A DNA stretch of 64,000 nt from Karalla daura (GCA_029224185.1 CM055188.1:3349001-3413000); one strand, 5' to 3'. Counted from the first letter of the stretch, positions 11,031 to 22,858 are shown. Notes: a model not told the origin generated them from the letters alone. Numbers and translations are program-made.

Positions 11031-11770
11031 TGTCACGCCGTGGTGAGGTTGTCTCGTCTGGGTTTTTTGTCAAATGTAATTTCCTGTTTTATTTTGAAAT
11101 CCGAACCTTCCTCTTGTTCCAGGTCACTTGTCCTTCCTCCTGTGTCCTCTCTCGCCCGCAACCTCTTTATCCTGATTGTGTCACACCTGCCCCTGATCAC
11201 TCCCTCTTGAATAAATAGTCTGCGTCTCCCCTGTCTTGTGCCGAAGTATTGTTTGTCATGCCACTACTCAAGCCTCCGCTCAAGCCAGTCACAGCCTGCA
11301 TCTCCTCATTATAGTAAGTTTTGTAGCCTTTGAGCAAGTTTGCTTTTGTTTTGTCAGGTTAGATAGTTTTGGCCGTGAGCTTCTCGGAAGACACATGCAT
11401 TAGGAAGATTTAGTTTAGAGTTTAGTATAGCCGTGAGCTTCACGGAAGACACATGCTTTAAGTTAGACATAGTTTAGAATTCAGTGCAGCCGTGAGCTTC
11501 TCGGAAGACACATGCTTTAGTTAGCTTTAGTTTAGAGTATAGTATAGCTGTGAGCTTCTTGGAAGACACGTGCATAGAAAGGTTTAGTTCAGGTTGCTGT
11601 GCGCTCCCCAGGAGACACGAGGGGTTTGGTTGTTAGGATTAGTTTTTTAGTATAGATTATTAGTATTAAGTTTTATAGCCTGTTTATTTTCCGAGCATCT
11701 TGAAACCTCAATAAAGCCTGAACATACTGCTCATCTGCATCTGAGTCCTCTGTTTGTTCTGGGCCTGACA
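11031..11770 (+). mobile_element. Solo LTR 1 with 5-bp target duplication
   Basis: A 740-bp segment starting TGTCACG and ending CCTGACA, flanked by the direct repeat CATAC (11,026-11,030 and 11,771-11,775). It carries a TATA-like AATAAATAG near 11,212 and an AATAAA polyadenylation signal near 11,710, the layout of an LTR on the plus strand (U3-R-U5). No internal gag-pol lies beside it, so it looks like the product of LTR-LTR recombination. The retroelement family cannot be assigned from the LTR alone; a Gypsy- or BEL-type element is possible. It interrupts family X copy 1. Confidence 0.85.
11371..11622 (+). repeat. 58-bp minisatellite inside solo LTR 1
   Basis: The motif GCCGTGAGCTTCTCGGAAGA recurs at 11,372, 11,430, 11,489 and 11,547 with a degenerate fifth copy near 11,594, a period of 58-59 bp. 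The array is internal to the LTR. Confidence 0.9.
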
Positions 11771-12026
11771 CATACAGTTCATCCAGATGCAGAACAAAGT
11801 CTAAGGCACCAATGGTCAGAACAGAACAGGAAGTCGATGCTTCTGTTTGCCAGTCGGTTTGAATGGTCAAGTGTCACTAAGTCAATACATCAAGTGAATG
11901 TCACCGAATGAAATATTTCTAGTCAAAACAAATGTCTTTACACTTAAAATAAGACGCTTCCCCTGAAAAGTTACATGTTTTTAGACAAATCTCATTTGTT
12001 TCAAGCACACTTGTCAGTGCAATAAT

Positions 12027-12165
12027 TAGAGCTAGAAAATTCCAGCGTGCTGAAATTTCGAAAGTGCTCTGAAACCTGTGCCCGCCATCAAGTCACTAGC
12101 GGGGCCAAAAACTGTTATTTTTTCATCAATCTTCTTCAATCTTCTGCTCCCTTTCGGAGCACTAA
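12027..12165 (-). mobile_element. Miniature family Y copy with both ends
   Basis: About 140 bp. On the minus strand it starts with a family Y hairpin (GTGCTCCGAAAGGGAGCA) and ends with the family 3' terminus: GAGCAC, then TCGAAATTTCAG, a CAGCACGCTG stem and CTAG. The roughly 1.1-kb interior is deleted, leaving a CCCCGCTAGTGACTTGATGGCGGGCAC remnant. It is useful for defining the family's ends. Confidence 0.75.
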
Positions 12166-12599
12166 ATAACACAAATGCTCCACTTACAGAAACTGATAGA
12201 CATTTGTACTTATTCCAAGTTAAATAATATTTAAAGTGAAATAGGTAGGGAACAGTTACCTTAAAGGTGATGTGTTTTGTAAATGTACAGTAATATTGGT
12301 ACTTACTAGAAATTAGACATTTTAACTAGAAAAAAATCTTAATGAGTTTTTGCAAGGTGATGCAGTATTTTACATTTTGAGACAATAATCAATTTACCTG
12401 CACATTATTGCTCTAAATGGACTTCCTATTCACACAGTCTGCCTCATTTTGTGAGAGAGCTGTGATGTTCCATTTGCAACCAGTCACACTGGGAAACCGG
12501 AAAAGAAATTAAGATCAGTCATCCCAGTCTGAGGGTGCAGCACCATGTCCTTAACAGTACATCAGTTGTAATAATAAATTTGAACAGTTTTTTTTCATC

Positions 12600-13165
12600 A
12601 ATTACTTGCAAACCTGTGAAACTCATCCTTGATTACTCTGCGTACAGTGGCCTTATGCATCTTTGATATTATAATTAAAGGTATCATTCACAAAGAAACA
12701 TAGCCCTACACAAAGATTCTGCTCTGATCTATGTGCACGTTGACAGAATGATTTTGTTGACATGAGGGTTGATGAGTATATGGATGTATTTAGTGGACTG
12801 TGAAGTAAAATGGTACAGGTCAAAAAAGAACAGTGTTGGGAAAACTCACCTCTACTAGCAGTCTGCAAATGATCCCTTGACTTACGTGTAACACCCTGTG
12901 AAATAATATTGTCTATTATCTTTGTCCACTGGATCATCAAAAAACGGACAGTCCATGGTCAAAAAATAGACTATGGCGAATGAGACTGTGAAACTCTGCT
13001 GAAAACTAGATGGACTGAATTAAGGAATTAATCAAAGTAGGTGTGGTGTAAGGGGAGGAGACGGCTAGAAACTCAAGGTTTCTTGAAGAAAACTTGCTCC
13101 CGACTTTTCACTAAAGTTTTCGAGTTTTCACTAAACCTGCTCTGTGATATGGGCCCCTGGGCCTG
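12600..13165 (-). pseudogene. PIF/Harbinger (HARBI1-like) transposase relic
   Basis: On the minus strand, a GGAGGAG-rich 5' region near 13,060 is shared with 30,660-30,690. It is followed by an ATG (about 12,957) reading MDCPFFDDPVDKDNRQYYF, the N-terminal MxCPFxxDPVD signature of HARBI1-like transposases. Near 12,660-12,610 the reading KATVRRVIKDEFHRFAS matches the KATVCRxV...IKEEFHRIAG region. The stretch between is frameshifted and deleted. It is a dead copy. Confidence 0.55.
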
Positions 13166-13280
13166 ACAGGAAGAGGGATTTAAAAAAGAAAAATAGAAAC
13201 AAATGTAAATATTTGCCCCAGGACCCTCGAGTCTAGTGGCACGAATAAGAAGAAACACACTCACTAACTCAAACACACAA

Positions 13281-13303
13281 ACTATACACACACACACACA
13301 CAC
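13281..13303. repeat. (CA)n microsatellite
   Basis: About eleven CA units just left of the Tc1 element. Confidence 0.85.
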
Positions 13304-13370
13304 GTATTCACATGTACAAACACTTACCCATGCTACTGATACATTACTTTTTTGCTAAAACAAACATCTA

Positions 13371-14584
13371 CACTCACCGGCCACTTTATTAGGTACACCT
13401 GTCCAACTGCTCGTTAACACTTAATTTCTAATCAGCCAATCACATGGCGGCAACTCAGTGCATTTAGGTATGTAGACATGGTCAAGACAATCTCCTGCAG
13501 TTCAAACCGAGCATCAGTATGGGGAGGAAAGGTGATTTGAGTGACTTTGAATGTGGCATGGTTGTTGGTGCCAGAAGGACTGGTCTGAGTATTTCAGAAA
13601 CTGATGATCTACTGGAATTTTCACACACAACCATCTCTAGGGTTTACAGAGAATGGTCCGAAAAAGAAAAAATATCCAGTGAGCGGCAGTTCTGTGGGCG
13701 GAAATGCCTTGTTGATGCCAGAGGGCAGAGGAGAATGGCCAGACTAGTTCGAGCTGATAGAAAAGCAACAGTGACTCAAATAACCACTCGTTACTACCAA
13801 GGTAGGCAGAAGAGCATCTCTGAAAGCGCAGTACGTCGAACTTTGAGGCAGATGGGCTACAGCAGCAGAAGACCACGCCGGGTGGTCCTTTCAAGAACAG
13901 GAAACTGAGGCTACAATTTGCACAAGCTCATCGAAATTGGACAATAGAAGATTGGAAAAACGTTGCCTGGTCTGATGAGTCTCCATTTCTGCTGCGACAT
14001 TCGGATGGTAGGGTCAGAATTTGGCGTCAACAACATGAAAGCATGGATCCATCCTGCCTTGTATCAACGGTTCAGGCTGGTGGTGGTGGTGTAATGGTGT
14101 GGGGAATATTTTCTTGGCACTCTTTGGGCCCCTTGGTACCAATTGAGCATCTTTGCAACGCCACAGCCTACCTGAGTATTGTTGCTGACCATGTCCATCC
14201 CTTTATGACCACAATGTACCCAACTTCTGATGGCTACTTTCAGCAGGATAATGCGCCATGTCATGAAATTGGAATCATCTCAGACTGGTTTCTTGAACAT
14301 GACAATGAGTTCACTGTACTCAAATGGCCTCCACAGTCACCAGATCTCAATCAAATAGAGCATCTTTGGGATGTGGTGGAACGGGAGATTCGCATCATGG
14401 ATGTGCAGCCGACAAATCTGTGCCAACTGTGCAATGCCATCATGTCAATATGGACCAAACTCTCTGAGGAATGCTTCCAGCACCTTGTTGAATCTATGCC
14501 ACGAAGAATTGAGGCAATTATAAAGGCAATAGGGGGTCCAACCCGTTACTAGCATGGTGTACCTAATAAAGTGGCCGGTGAGTG
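13371..14584 (+). mobile_element. Tc1/mariner transposon, complete, TA target
   Basis: A 1,214-bp element with 29-bp perfect terminal inverted repeats (13,371-13,399 and 14,556-14,584; starts CACTCACCGGCCACTTTATT) flanked by TA on both sides (13,369-13,370 and 14,585-14,586). A single transposase gene fills the interior. Identical ends and one frameshift imply a fairly recent insertion compared with the neighbouring relics. Confidence 0.95.
13519..14552 (+). pseudogene. Tc1/mariner transposase, DD36E spacing, one frameshift
   Basis: The ATG at 13,519 begins MGRKGDLSDFECGMVVGARR, with two helix-turn-helix segments (about residues 8-60 and 70-120) for binding the inverted repeats. This frame stops at 13,906-13,908. 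The same protein continues in another frame from about 13,890 (RNRKLRLQFAQAHRNW), so about one base has been lost near 13,885-13,900. The catalytic triad is visible: Asp in WSDESPF, Asp in QQDNAPCH and Glu in NQIEHLW. There are 36 residues between the second Asp and the Glu, where the classical Tc1 group has 34. Rebuilt length would be about 340 aa, normal for the family. The frameshift makes this copy non-autonomous. Confidence 0.92.
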
Positions 14585-14586
14585 TA

Positions 14587-17390
14587 TTTACTCAATTGCA
14601 ATCAGGATGGCAAGGCAAGCACCATTCATATTAATAAAATTCTTACACAAGGCCATTCATAAAGCTCAGTAGAGGCAAGAAAATGCATTGGAAATTAAAA
14701 TAAACCATTAATAGAAAAATGATTACAATATTAAAATGGTATTAAAAATCACTGAAACCATTTAAAATTAATAAATCAAGTAACTAAAAAATGTTGTCTT
14801 CTATTTTTGCCCTCTTTATTAATAAAAACTGTCACTTCCCAGCAATACCACATGCAAACAATTACTCTATGCAACACACAGAAAAACAAAATAAATCACC
14901 ACAGACCCAGAGTCCGGTTATTAGCAGAGTGACAGTTTTCACCCATGTTCAATTAAGAGTCTCTGAACTGGTTAAAATAATCACACCTCAATAAAACAAT
15001 GTTAGTTAACACATTAAGTGCTATAGTAAAGGGACTATGTAAAGCCACTAAAACACAAACTACTGGACAGAAGTGACTTCCCATAAAGACAAAGAATACA
15101 CAGATACAGAAACAAATACAAAAAGGTGGGTGTTATGTATTTATCTATGTGTGTGTGCGTGTGTGTGTGTGTGTGTGTGGGTGTGTGTGGATGTGTGTGG
15201 ATGTGCGTATTTGTGTATGTTAACTGGTGGGATCTGGGCGAAAGGAACTTTTTCTCATTTGGCTCACGGATGTACAAAAATCAGAAAGGTGTGTGTGCTC
15301 TAGAGCTCCCCCAGAGCTTTTGGGCCGCTACACACACACACTTTCAGAAATGTATTTCATCCCAGCCAATGCGATATTGCTGTTCAGGTCAGGTATCACC
15401 CAATGAGACACACGAAAAAGATCACATGGTACATTTTAGCCAATGGGCCAGTAACACGCTTTAAATAACCAGGAAAAGTAGGGAGCAGAGTAGAAGAGTA
15501 TTGATAAAGGGTTTTTTATGTGACCAGTTTAGTCGCAGCTAGTGTTAATATTAGCTGCAGTCTGCTAGCAGCCAACAAGTTATCTGAGTCAAATTCTCAT
15601 TAACGAAAAAAAGACCGATGTTAATGGGTTTTTTTTCCATCAGTGAGAAAAGGGCATTAGTAACTTTCCAAGCCAGGATGAGTCAAAAAATTAATTGATT
15701 GTTGCAAAGGTAGCGGACACCATAAGCAAGAGCACAATAGTTATCCTCAATTCTCCGTTCTCCATTATTCGCCAGTAATACATTTACGACCATTAACTGG
15801 CCGGTCTCGCTGTTGGCAGAGGCAGAAATATACAGATGAGACTGTTTAGCTCATTAGAAAGCCACCAGAGCTCTTAAAATATCACCATAACTTTACAAAT
15901 CAAGACGTAACTGATCTGCACTCCTTCTTGTCATTCCTATTATCAGCACACCCCTGAAATAAATAAATAGAAATAGAATCTACCTCTTTTTTTCAATCTA
16001 CAATCCCGTTGCTTTGCAAAGGATGATAAATGAAGCCAGGGATTTGAGGTGCAGTAGGCTACCATTCCTCGAAATGGAGCCAGTAGAAAACATAGGGTGG
16101 GTAGAGCCGCAGGCAGAAGAATGAGTGACGGATATAACTTTTCAGTTCTGTCCTCCTCAACACACCCACTGATCCATTCTATCAAAACTGAATATCGGAG
16201 ACTAACACAGCCATACGGACGAGGTAAACACAGTCTATTCGTCCAGTTAATGAGATTCACCCTCTCGCTTCTGTGAGGCTCCCCTGTCAGCCAAATGAAC
16301 ACGGCCATATTCAATAATTTCTTATAAACCATTTCTTTTATTCTTATAAACCATGGAATTATTTGCAAATTGACCACCATATTACATGCTGGCACAGGTA
16401 ACTTAAATTGTTGAAGCCGGTATGGCTTATGAAAAAAAATAATTGAATAAGTATTTCATGATTGAAATTCCAAAATCAAAATCCAAAAAAATCTAAATCA
16501 TTGAAAAAGTTTTTTGACACGGTATGTATTGGAGAAAGTGTCTTTTGGTACCAGGCCTAGCAGATCTCTGTGGTATGTGCAAGAAAAGTCACTTCTGCGT
16601 TGGCTTCATTTTTTGTATCAAAAGACTTCATCCATCTTTTACATAAAGTCTTTGGTTTTGCTCAACTAGAAAAAGAGGTCTGTCGCTAATTTTGGTTTAC
16701 AGATTGAACAAACATGCTAAGTGGAACACTTCCATTGACCTTTTGATAGTTTATATAAAATCCACTATAGCCAGGCACAAATGATTTTTCTTTTTACAAA
16801 AAGCATTCAGCATGGAGGCACTCATCTCACATCAGAGTTAAATGCACTAGGCCAGCATGAGGTAATACTACATTTAAGCTGTTGATTGTGCTGCATGTAA
16901 CAGAACAAGAAAAATGCCCCTTCTAATTGAATTGTACACTATGCACTCATAGGAAGAGGAGTCTTTGCCTCTGAGCCGACCGGGAGAATTTCAGTCAAGA
17001 CACTACTCAGATATTGAGAGCACTTTTCTGTTTGAGTTTGTATGGCAGAAACGTGTCTGGGGGTAAGTAAATAAGTTTGAATCTCAAACTTTCATTGACA
17101 GTTCTACAGAGTGGTATGTATAATATTTTGTCTGTTAAAAAGAGACAAGAAATTGAGGCAGATGTTTAGTTTATTTTGGTCTGTTAAAAGAGAAGAGATG
17201 GAGGCTGGGTTGTTCAGCTTCTGCTTAATACAACATAACAGCTGCTGTTTTAAGGCTGACTATCATTTGAGTCCTGTTCTGAAATGGTCTCCACTCTTTC
17301 ATGCACTTTAATTTTAAATCATTTTATGCATCACCCTGTTTGTTTAGAATTTTGCAATGCAAAAGAACAAAATTCTTTTGTTTTCATGAT
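14587..17390. other. Unassigned intronic sequence with GT-rich tract
   Basis: No recognisable coding homology. A GT-rich tract lies at about 15,146-15,215. An open frame at 15,943-16,395 (minus) has no family resemblance and no splice signals I trust. Confidence 0.5.
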
Positions 17391-17394
17391 TCAT

Positions 17395-17476
17395 GATATA
17401 TATATATATAAGTATGTATAAAGTATAATATTATATATATGTATGTATGTATGTATAAAGTATAATATTATATATG

Positions 17477-17510
<34 letters not shown>

Positions 17511-17545
17511 TATACATACATACATACATACATATATTTATACAT
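17395..17545. repeat. TA and ATGT/ACAT microsatellite cluster
   Basis: Runs of TATA, GTAT and CATA with a short duplicated AAGTATAATATTATAT segment (17,419 and 17,458). Confidence 0.9.
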
Positions 17546-18607
17546 CACAACTTACATCACACATCACATCTTATTGTTAGCGGTGGGTTAAGATTAACTG
17601 CTGAAACTACGCTACTACGAAAGTTTAATTCTGCAGCATTTGTATCATTCGTTAATCACCTCTGTCTGCCTTCTTAGCTGCATCATTAAGTTGTTGTAAG
17701 CAAGCAAATTCAAATTTACAGAGCATCATGCATTGTGTTTTCAAATATGTCGTGTGAACATGGCATATTCAAGCCATCCTTTTTTAAATAAAGCAACTCA
17801 GGATTACGACTCTATGGGAATCTTCAAAGAATTCTGAATTTGAGACAATAGTTAGAATTATTTGAGTTTGATGCAGCTTGTGATTTGTGCGAGTCACACT
17901 TGATCACAAGGATTTGAGTTGTTTCAGCTCAATTGTCGCTGTTATGCCTCCTGTCATATTCTCTATAGTATTGCTGAATTTAAATGCATTGTGATTACAT
18001 TTGTGTTAAAAATTGTAGGCTGTTGTATTTCTACACTAAAGTGTATTGTTGCAGAGGAAAATACAACTATATTTTGATTTTGGTTGTGGCATTCTGTGTA
18101 AGGCAAGGCAAGGCAAGCCAATTTTATTTATATAGCACATTTCATACCAAGGCAACTCAATGTGCTTTACAAAAAGTCAGAAAATTTAAAAAGAAAAGAA
18201 TTAAAATGAAATAAAAGAGAATAAAAACAAACAAAAGTTAAACAAAGTTAAAATCAGGAACCCTGATTTAACTAGGACACTCATGTAATATCCCTCACAC
18301 GTGTGAATATGAGATTGATACTCTACATGTGACCAAAAATAATTCCAGAACAAATCTGCCTCTGTGTCCTTATAGGGTTGTTGTTACTAGGGACTTGTGT
18401 GTATGGACCTCTATACACATGTAAGCTCTGTAATAGGATTGTATATAGAAACTACTCACTTCTTCCTAAGTATGAACCTCTATACTTAAGGAACTTCCCA
18501 TGTGCACCAACATACACAGGGGTACTATTATTCTGCTTCTGATCAAGGGCAAATAAAAGTAAAAAATAAAAGAAAAAAAGATAAGGTTTAAAGTTCTTCA
18601 AAAGAGC

Positions 18608-21353
18608 TCAGCTATAAGCACATGAGAAGAGAAATGTTTTTAACCTGGATTTAAAGGTGCTCACAGTTGGAACTGATCTCAGTTCTACTGGTAGTTTGTT
18701 CCAGTTGTACGCAGCGTGACAGCTAAATACTGCTTCACCATGTCTGGTTTGCACTCTGTGCTCTACTATCTGACCTGAGTCAGTAGATCTCAGAGCTCTA
18801 GTGGGTTTATACTCGACTAACATGCCATTCATGTATTCTGGACCTAACCCATTTAGTGTAGCAGAAATAGAAAAAATCTATTCTGTATCCGGCCGGGTGC
18901 CAGTGTAAGGTCTTAAGGACAGGGGTGATGTGATCTGATCTCTTTGTTCTGGTTAAAACTTGAGCTGCAGTGTTCTGAATAAGCCGTTACCGTTACAGTA
19001 GTCTAGTCTAATGGAAATAAAAGCATGAATCAGCTTCTCCTGATCAGTTTGAGACATAAAACCCTTAATTCTGGATTTGTTCTTAAGTTGATAATAGGCT
19101 GATTTGGTGACTTATTTGATGTGGCTGTTAAAGGTCAGATCTGAGTCTATCAGTACTCCAAGGTTTCGGACCTGGTCTTTGGTTTCTAACAACAGTGACT
19201 CAAGGTGTTTAATGACAGCAACCCTCTTCTCTTTATTGCCAAAAACAATGAGCTCAGTTTTTTCTTGATTTAACTGAAGGAAATTTTGGTTCATCCAATT
19301 TTTGACTTGCTCTAAACAATGGCATAATGACTCTATTGGACTGCAGTCATCTGGAGACAGTGTAAGATATATTTGTGTGTCATCTGCATAACTATGATAG
19401 TTGACATTAGAATTCTGCAGAATTTGACCCAGAGGCAGCATATATAAATTAAACAGAAGGGGTCCAAGGACCGACCCCTGCGGAACTCCACATGTTATAG
19501 CCACTCGAAAAACCAATGGTCACAAAATAACTCCGCTCCTCCAAGTAGGACCTGAACCATTTTAGGACTGTCCCGCTGAGTCCCACCCAGGTTTCCAACC
19601 TGCTCAACAGTATACTGTGATCCACAGTGTCAAATGCAGCACTGAGATCTAACAGGACCAGAACTGACACCTTGCCTGAGTCAGTGTTCAACCTTATGTC
19701 ATTAAACACTCTAATAAGAGCCGTTTCTCTGCTATGGTGAGGTCAGAAGCCTGATTGAAATTTGTCAAAAAGCCCACTGGAGTTTAAGAAGTTGCCTTTA
19801 AGTTGATTGAAGACCACTTTCTCAATGATCTTGGCTATAAAGGGAAGATTTGAGATGGGTCTGTAGTTGGTTAAAATGGTGGTATCCAGTGTTCTCTTTT
19901 TGAGGAGTGGCTTGATGGCAGCTACTTTTAGGGTTTTAGGAAACGTGCCTGATTGAAGTGAGCAGGTTATTATTTGCTGCAGATCTGTTTGGATAGAGCT
20001 TACAATAGTTTTAAAAAAGTCAGATGGTATTGTGTCAAGACAACATGTCGATGTTTTAAGGTGGTGAACTGTTTCTTCTATGGTTTTTTGGTCAACTGTA
20101 TTAAACTTTGACATAGCGGTTGATGTATTCCTAGGTGATTTCAGGGGTTGCATCATTGTATTGTTTTGTTGATTCGTTTTGATATTTGGCCTTATAGATT
20201 TGATTTTGTCATTGAAAAAATTAGCAAATTCATTGAATTTTTCTGCAGAAAAGAGTTCTGAAACTATCTCTTCTGGAGGGGTTGTAAGCTTATCAACCAT
20301 AGCAAACAGAGCACGAGTATTGTTGATGTTCTTATTAATCTTTTCAGTAAAGTTTTGCTGTCTAGCCTTGAGTAACCCATGGTTAAATTTGCAAAGACTT
20401 TGTATGTAGAGGTCATGGTGGATTTGAAGTTTAGTTTTTCTCCATTCACGTTCAGCTTTCCTGCATTCTGTTTTCAGAGCCTTTACCATCAAAGTGTTCA
20501 TCCATGGTGTTCTCTGCCTGGTCAAGGTAATCTTAGGTGCAATGGCATCAATGACATTTGAGATTTTGCAGTTGAAATTATCCAGAAGTTCATCGACTGT
20601 CTCTGCACTCACAGGTGACGGTGACAAGACTATAGCCTTGTGTCCATGCTGTTGTCTATGTGAATGTTAAAATCCCCTGTTATGATAAAAGAGTTGTAGT
20701 AAGTGCAGTTAGCTGACAGCAGTTCTGCAAACTCATCAAAGAATTTTCCTGGGTACTGTGGTGGTCTGTATATAATTAGGAAGAGAACTTTTGGATCACC
20801 CTTTACTAAAAGAGATATTCAAAAGAGCTAAAATCACCCAATATAGTTTCCTTGCATTGAAATACAGATTTAAAAATGGCAGCAACTCCCCCAATCCTAA
20901 AACTGAAATTTGTTGGTGCTGCCTCATTGAGAATGGTAGCACAGCTACAATGAGTCAGCCATGTTTCACTAAGAAGTAAGAAGTCTACAGTAGATTATAG
21001 GTGATAGTGATGTCATTCACTAACAAGGATTTGTTGGCTAGCGATCTGATATTGAGTAGAGCTAATCACCTGGTAGAGATAACAGGAGATACTGGTGAGT
21101 TGCGAGGTTGACAAGCTATACTCACTAGATTGGTAGATTTAATTGAACCCTTATTATTTCTCACCAGTTTGATCACTTTTCTATTACCACACCACAGGGA
21201 TTGAGAGGGCAGCCTGAACTCCCAACCTGTTCCTTTGGAATTTGAATATTTTTCTTCTATTACCAATAACTGACGAAGCTTCCAGTGCACTGGGCCCCGA
21301 CTTTTGCTGGGAATAGTTTCGAGAGACATTTTTAGAGCCTGGACCCAGAACAC
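18608..21353 (-). pseudogene. L2 LINE ORF2: endonuclease and reverse transcriptase
   Basis: It opens near 21,353 (MFWVQALKMSLETIPSKSR), then LLNIRSLANKSLLVND and FIITGDFNIHIDNSMDT mark the endonuclease with stops and frameshifts. The C-terminal part of the endonuclease is deleted near 20,640. The linker and RT continue in the 294-aa frame 20,627-19,743 (TPWMNTLMVKALK ... NYRPISNLPFIAKIIEKV), then LLDLSAAFDTVDHSILL (19,709-19,449), PQGSVLGPLLF and YADDTQIY (19,516-19,112; YADD is the catalytic box), and the C-terminal CHAAYNWNKLP region at 18,832-18,608. At least four frame breaks. The wording is characteristic of fish L2. Confidence 0.9.
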
Positions 21354-21538
21354 ATCAGCAGTCAGAACAGGGGAGATTTAAGTGTGTTGACTTCTTATCC
21401 CTGTGTGGAAGTGGTGGCAGTGGTGCATGTCTTAACTTTACTGAAGGCCGAGGATGTTGCAGGGCAATGAGTGGAGAGAAAACTGCAGCAAGGAGGGGGA
21501 TGAGTTGTGTCCCAGCGATGATCACCTTGTTCATTTGG

Positions 21539-22858
21539 TCAGTGAACTCCCAAGAGGGGGGACGAGGGTGACAACATGCCCACAGTGGATGGTGAACTGT
21601 TTGGGGTTTTGGGGGGTGTAGAACGTGGATCATCACAGACACTTTTTGGTGTTGAAGGTGGAGAATCCTCTTCTTGTTCGCCCTGACGTCTCTCATGATT
21701 GGACCTCACGTCAGCTGGGGGTTGTGCATCGGCTTGTCCTGTCTCTTGTCCTTGGAGAGGGAAACAGATTGGTGACACAGGCAGAAAGATATGTTGGACG
21801 CAAGCAGTTTGACTCCTGACCTATTAAGGAAGAGTCCATCTCATTTGAAAAGATGTCTGCGGTCCCAGAAGAAATTAAAATTGTCCAAAAAGTGCATGGA
21901 ATGAGCATCACATGCTGTGGCAAGCCATGTGCTCAGAGCCATTAATCTGCTGAATCTCTCACCACCTCTTCTGACAGGTGGAAGTGGACCGCTGAATAAA
22001 ACCTCGACATCCAGAGAGCTGACTGTGTTCAGCAGATCTGTATAGTGTTGTTTGAGGATTTCTGATTGCTGATTCACGATATCATTCATCCCCATATGCA
22101 AGATGATTTTCTCAACGGTCCGATTTGCTGCAACAATATTAGGGATTCTTGCTGTGATTTCTGGAACCATGTCCTTTGGAAAACTGAGAACCTTCATGTT
22201 TTCACTGCACATAAATCTCAGATCTCTGACAGTGGCATCACCCACAATTGGAGTTTGGGGCCCAGTTGCTTGGTTGGGCTGCGGCCTGTTAACTTCTGAT
22301 TTATGTTCAGACCTTACCCTTCTCTGTGGCGATGAGAAGCTTTCCAGGTCATCACAGGGAGATGCAGAATCCTCCAATAGTGGAGCAAACCTGTTGTGTG
22401 TTTTGACAGTTTGTTGTATGGGATGTTTGCTGTTGATCTTCCCTTTAGCAGCAGTCCACGGCTGTGTCCTGTTCTGCATTGGAGTCGAGGATGAGGAAGA
22501 TGGTAGTGCTGGACAGCCGGTAGCAACGAAGATCTCCGGATGGGTGGTTCTGCCTGTTAATCGTCCATGGGATAGATTTAGTCGTTGGCTTTGCCCCCAG
22601 GGTTTTCCAGGGAGGGCTTCCATGAGAGGATTTACTGCAGAGATCACAGCTCTCTTGTTTCTTTGCAGGCTTATCAGTGCTAACCAGTTCTGTGTTAGCA
22701 TTCTCATGTCTGCTCTTTTGGGTAAGATGGATAGTTGTTTCCTTTCCACAATGTCCATTAATTTTCACATTTACTTCTAACCTGTTGATTTTGGATTCCA
22801 ACCAGGTGATCCTCTGCAGCAGAAGTTTGTGGAAATCGTCGGTGGTGAAGGGTGGCAT
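21539..22858 (-). pseudogene. L2 LINE ORF1 with SGNH/GDSL esterase-type domain
   Basis: It starts MPPFTTDDFHKLLLQRITWLESKINRLEV, a short coiled-coil N-terminus, then shifts into the 22,758-21,841 frame. There IVGDATVRDL and HMGMNDIVNQQSEILK give the SGNH-hydrolase order (a degenerate first block and the Gly-x-Asn-Asp block), ending MHFLDNFNFFWDRRHLFK and a stop. The tail continues out of frame to about 21,539 (RSNHERRQGEQEEDSPP). Esterase-type ORF1 proteins are known from CR1/L2 LINEs and are thought to aid RNA or lipid-associated steps of retrotransposition. The Met in HMGMND where Thr is usual is a local substitution. Non-functional. Confidence 0.8.

Larger units (their letters stand above)
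10030..11915 (+). mobile_element. AT-rich hairpin-ended repeat (family X) copy 1, interrupted by a solo LTR
   Basis: Non-coding repeat aligning with 24,040-25,780 and in part with 44,250-45,020. Shared markers include CACCATTTT, CTAAATGCATGAAA, CAAAAAATCCTCTTGA, GGAAGT..GCCATTTTGACTTG and TTTTGCCTGATT. At 11,031-11,770 it is split by a solo LTR; sequence on the right (ACAGTTCATCC...AAAGTCTAAGGCAC...GGTCAGAACAG...ACAGGAAGT) continues the alignment to copy 2 at about 25,355-25,445. The segment 10,040-10,185 matches the distal end of copy 2 (25,625-25,785), suggesting a head-to-tail duplicated end. Confidence 0.7.

Noticed and set aside
15035..15464. Open frames with Val-Cys-Val repeats
   Set aside because: Produced by the GT-rich tract.
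22103..22780. A 225-aa plus-strand open frame
   Set aside because: It is antisense to L2 ORF1, which shows conserved esterase blocks on the minus strand.
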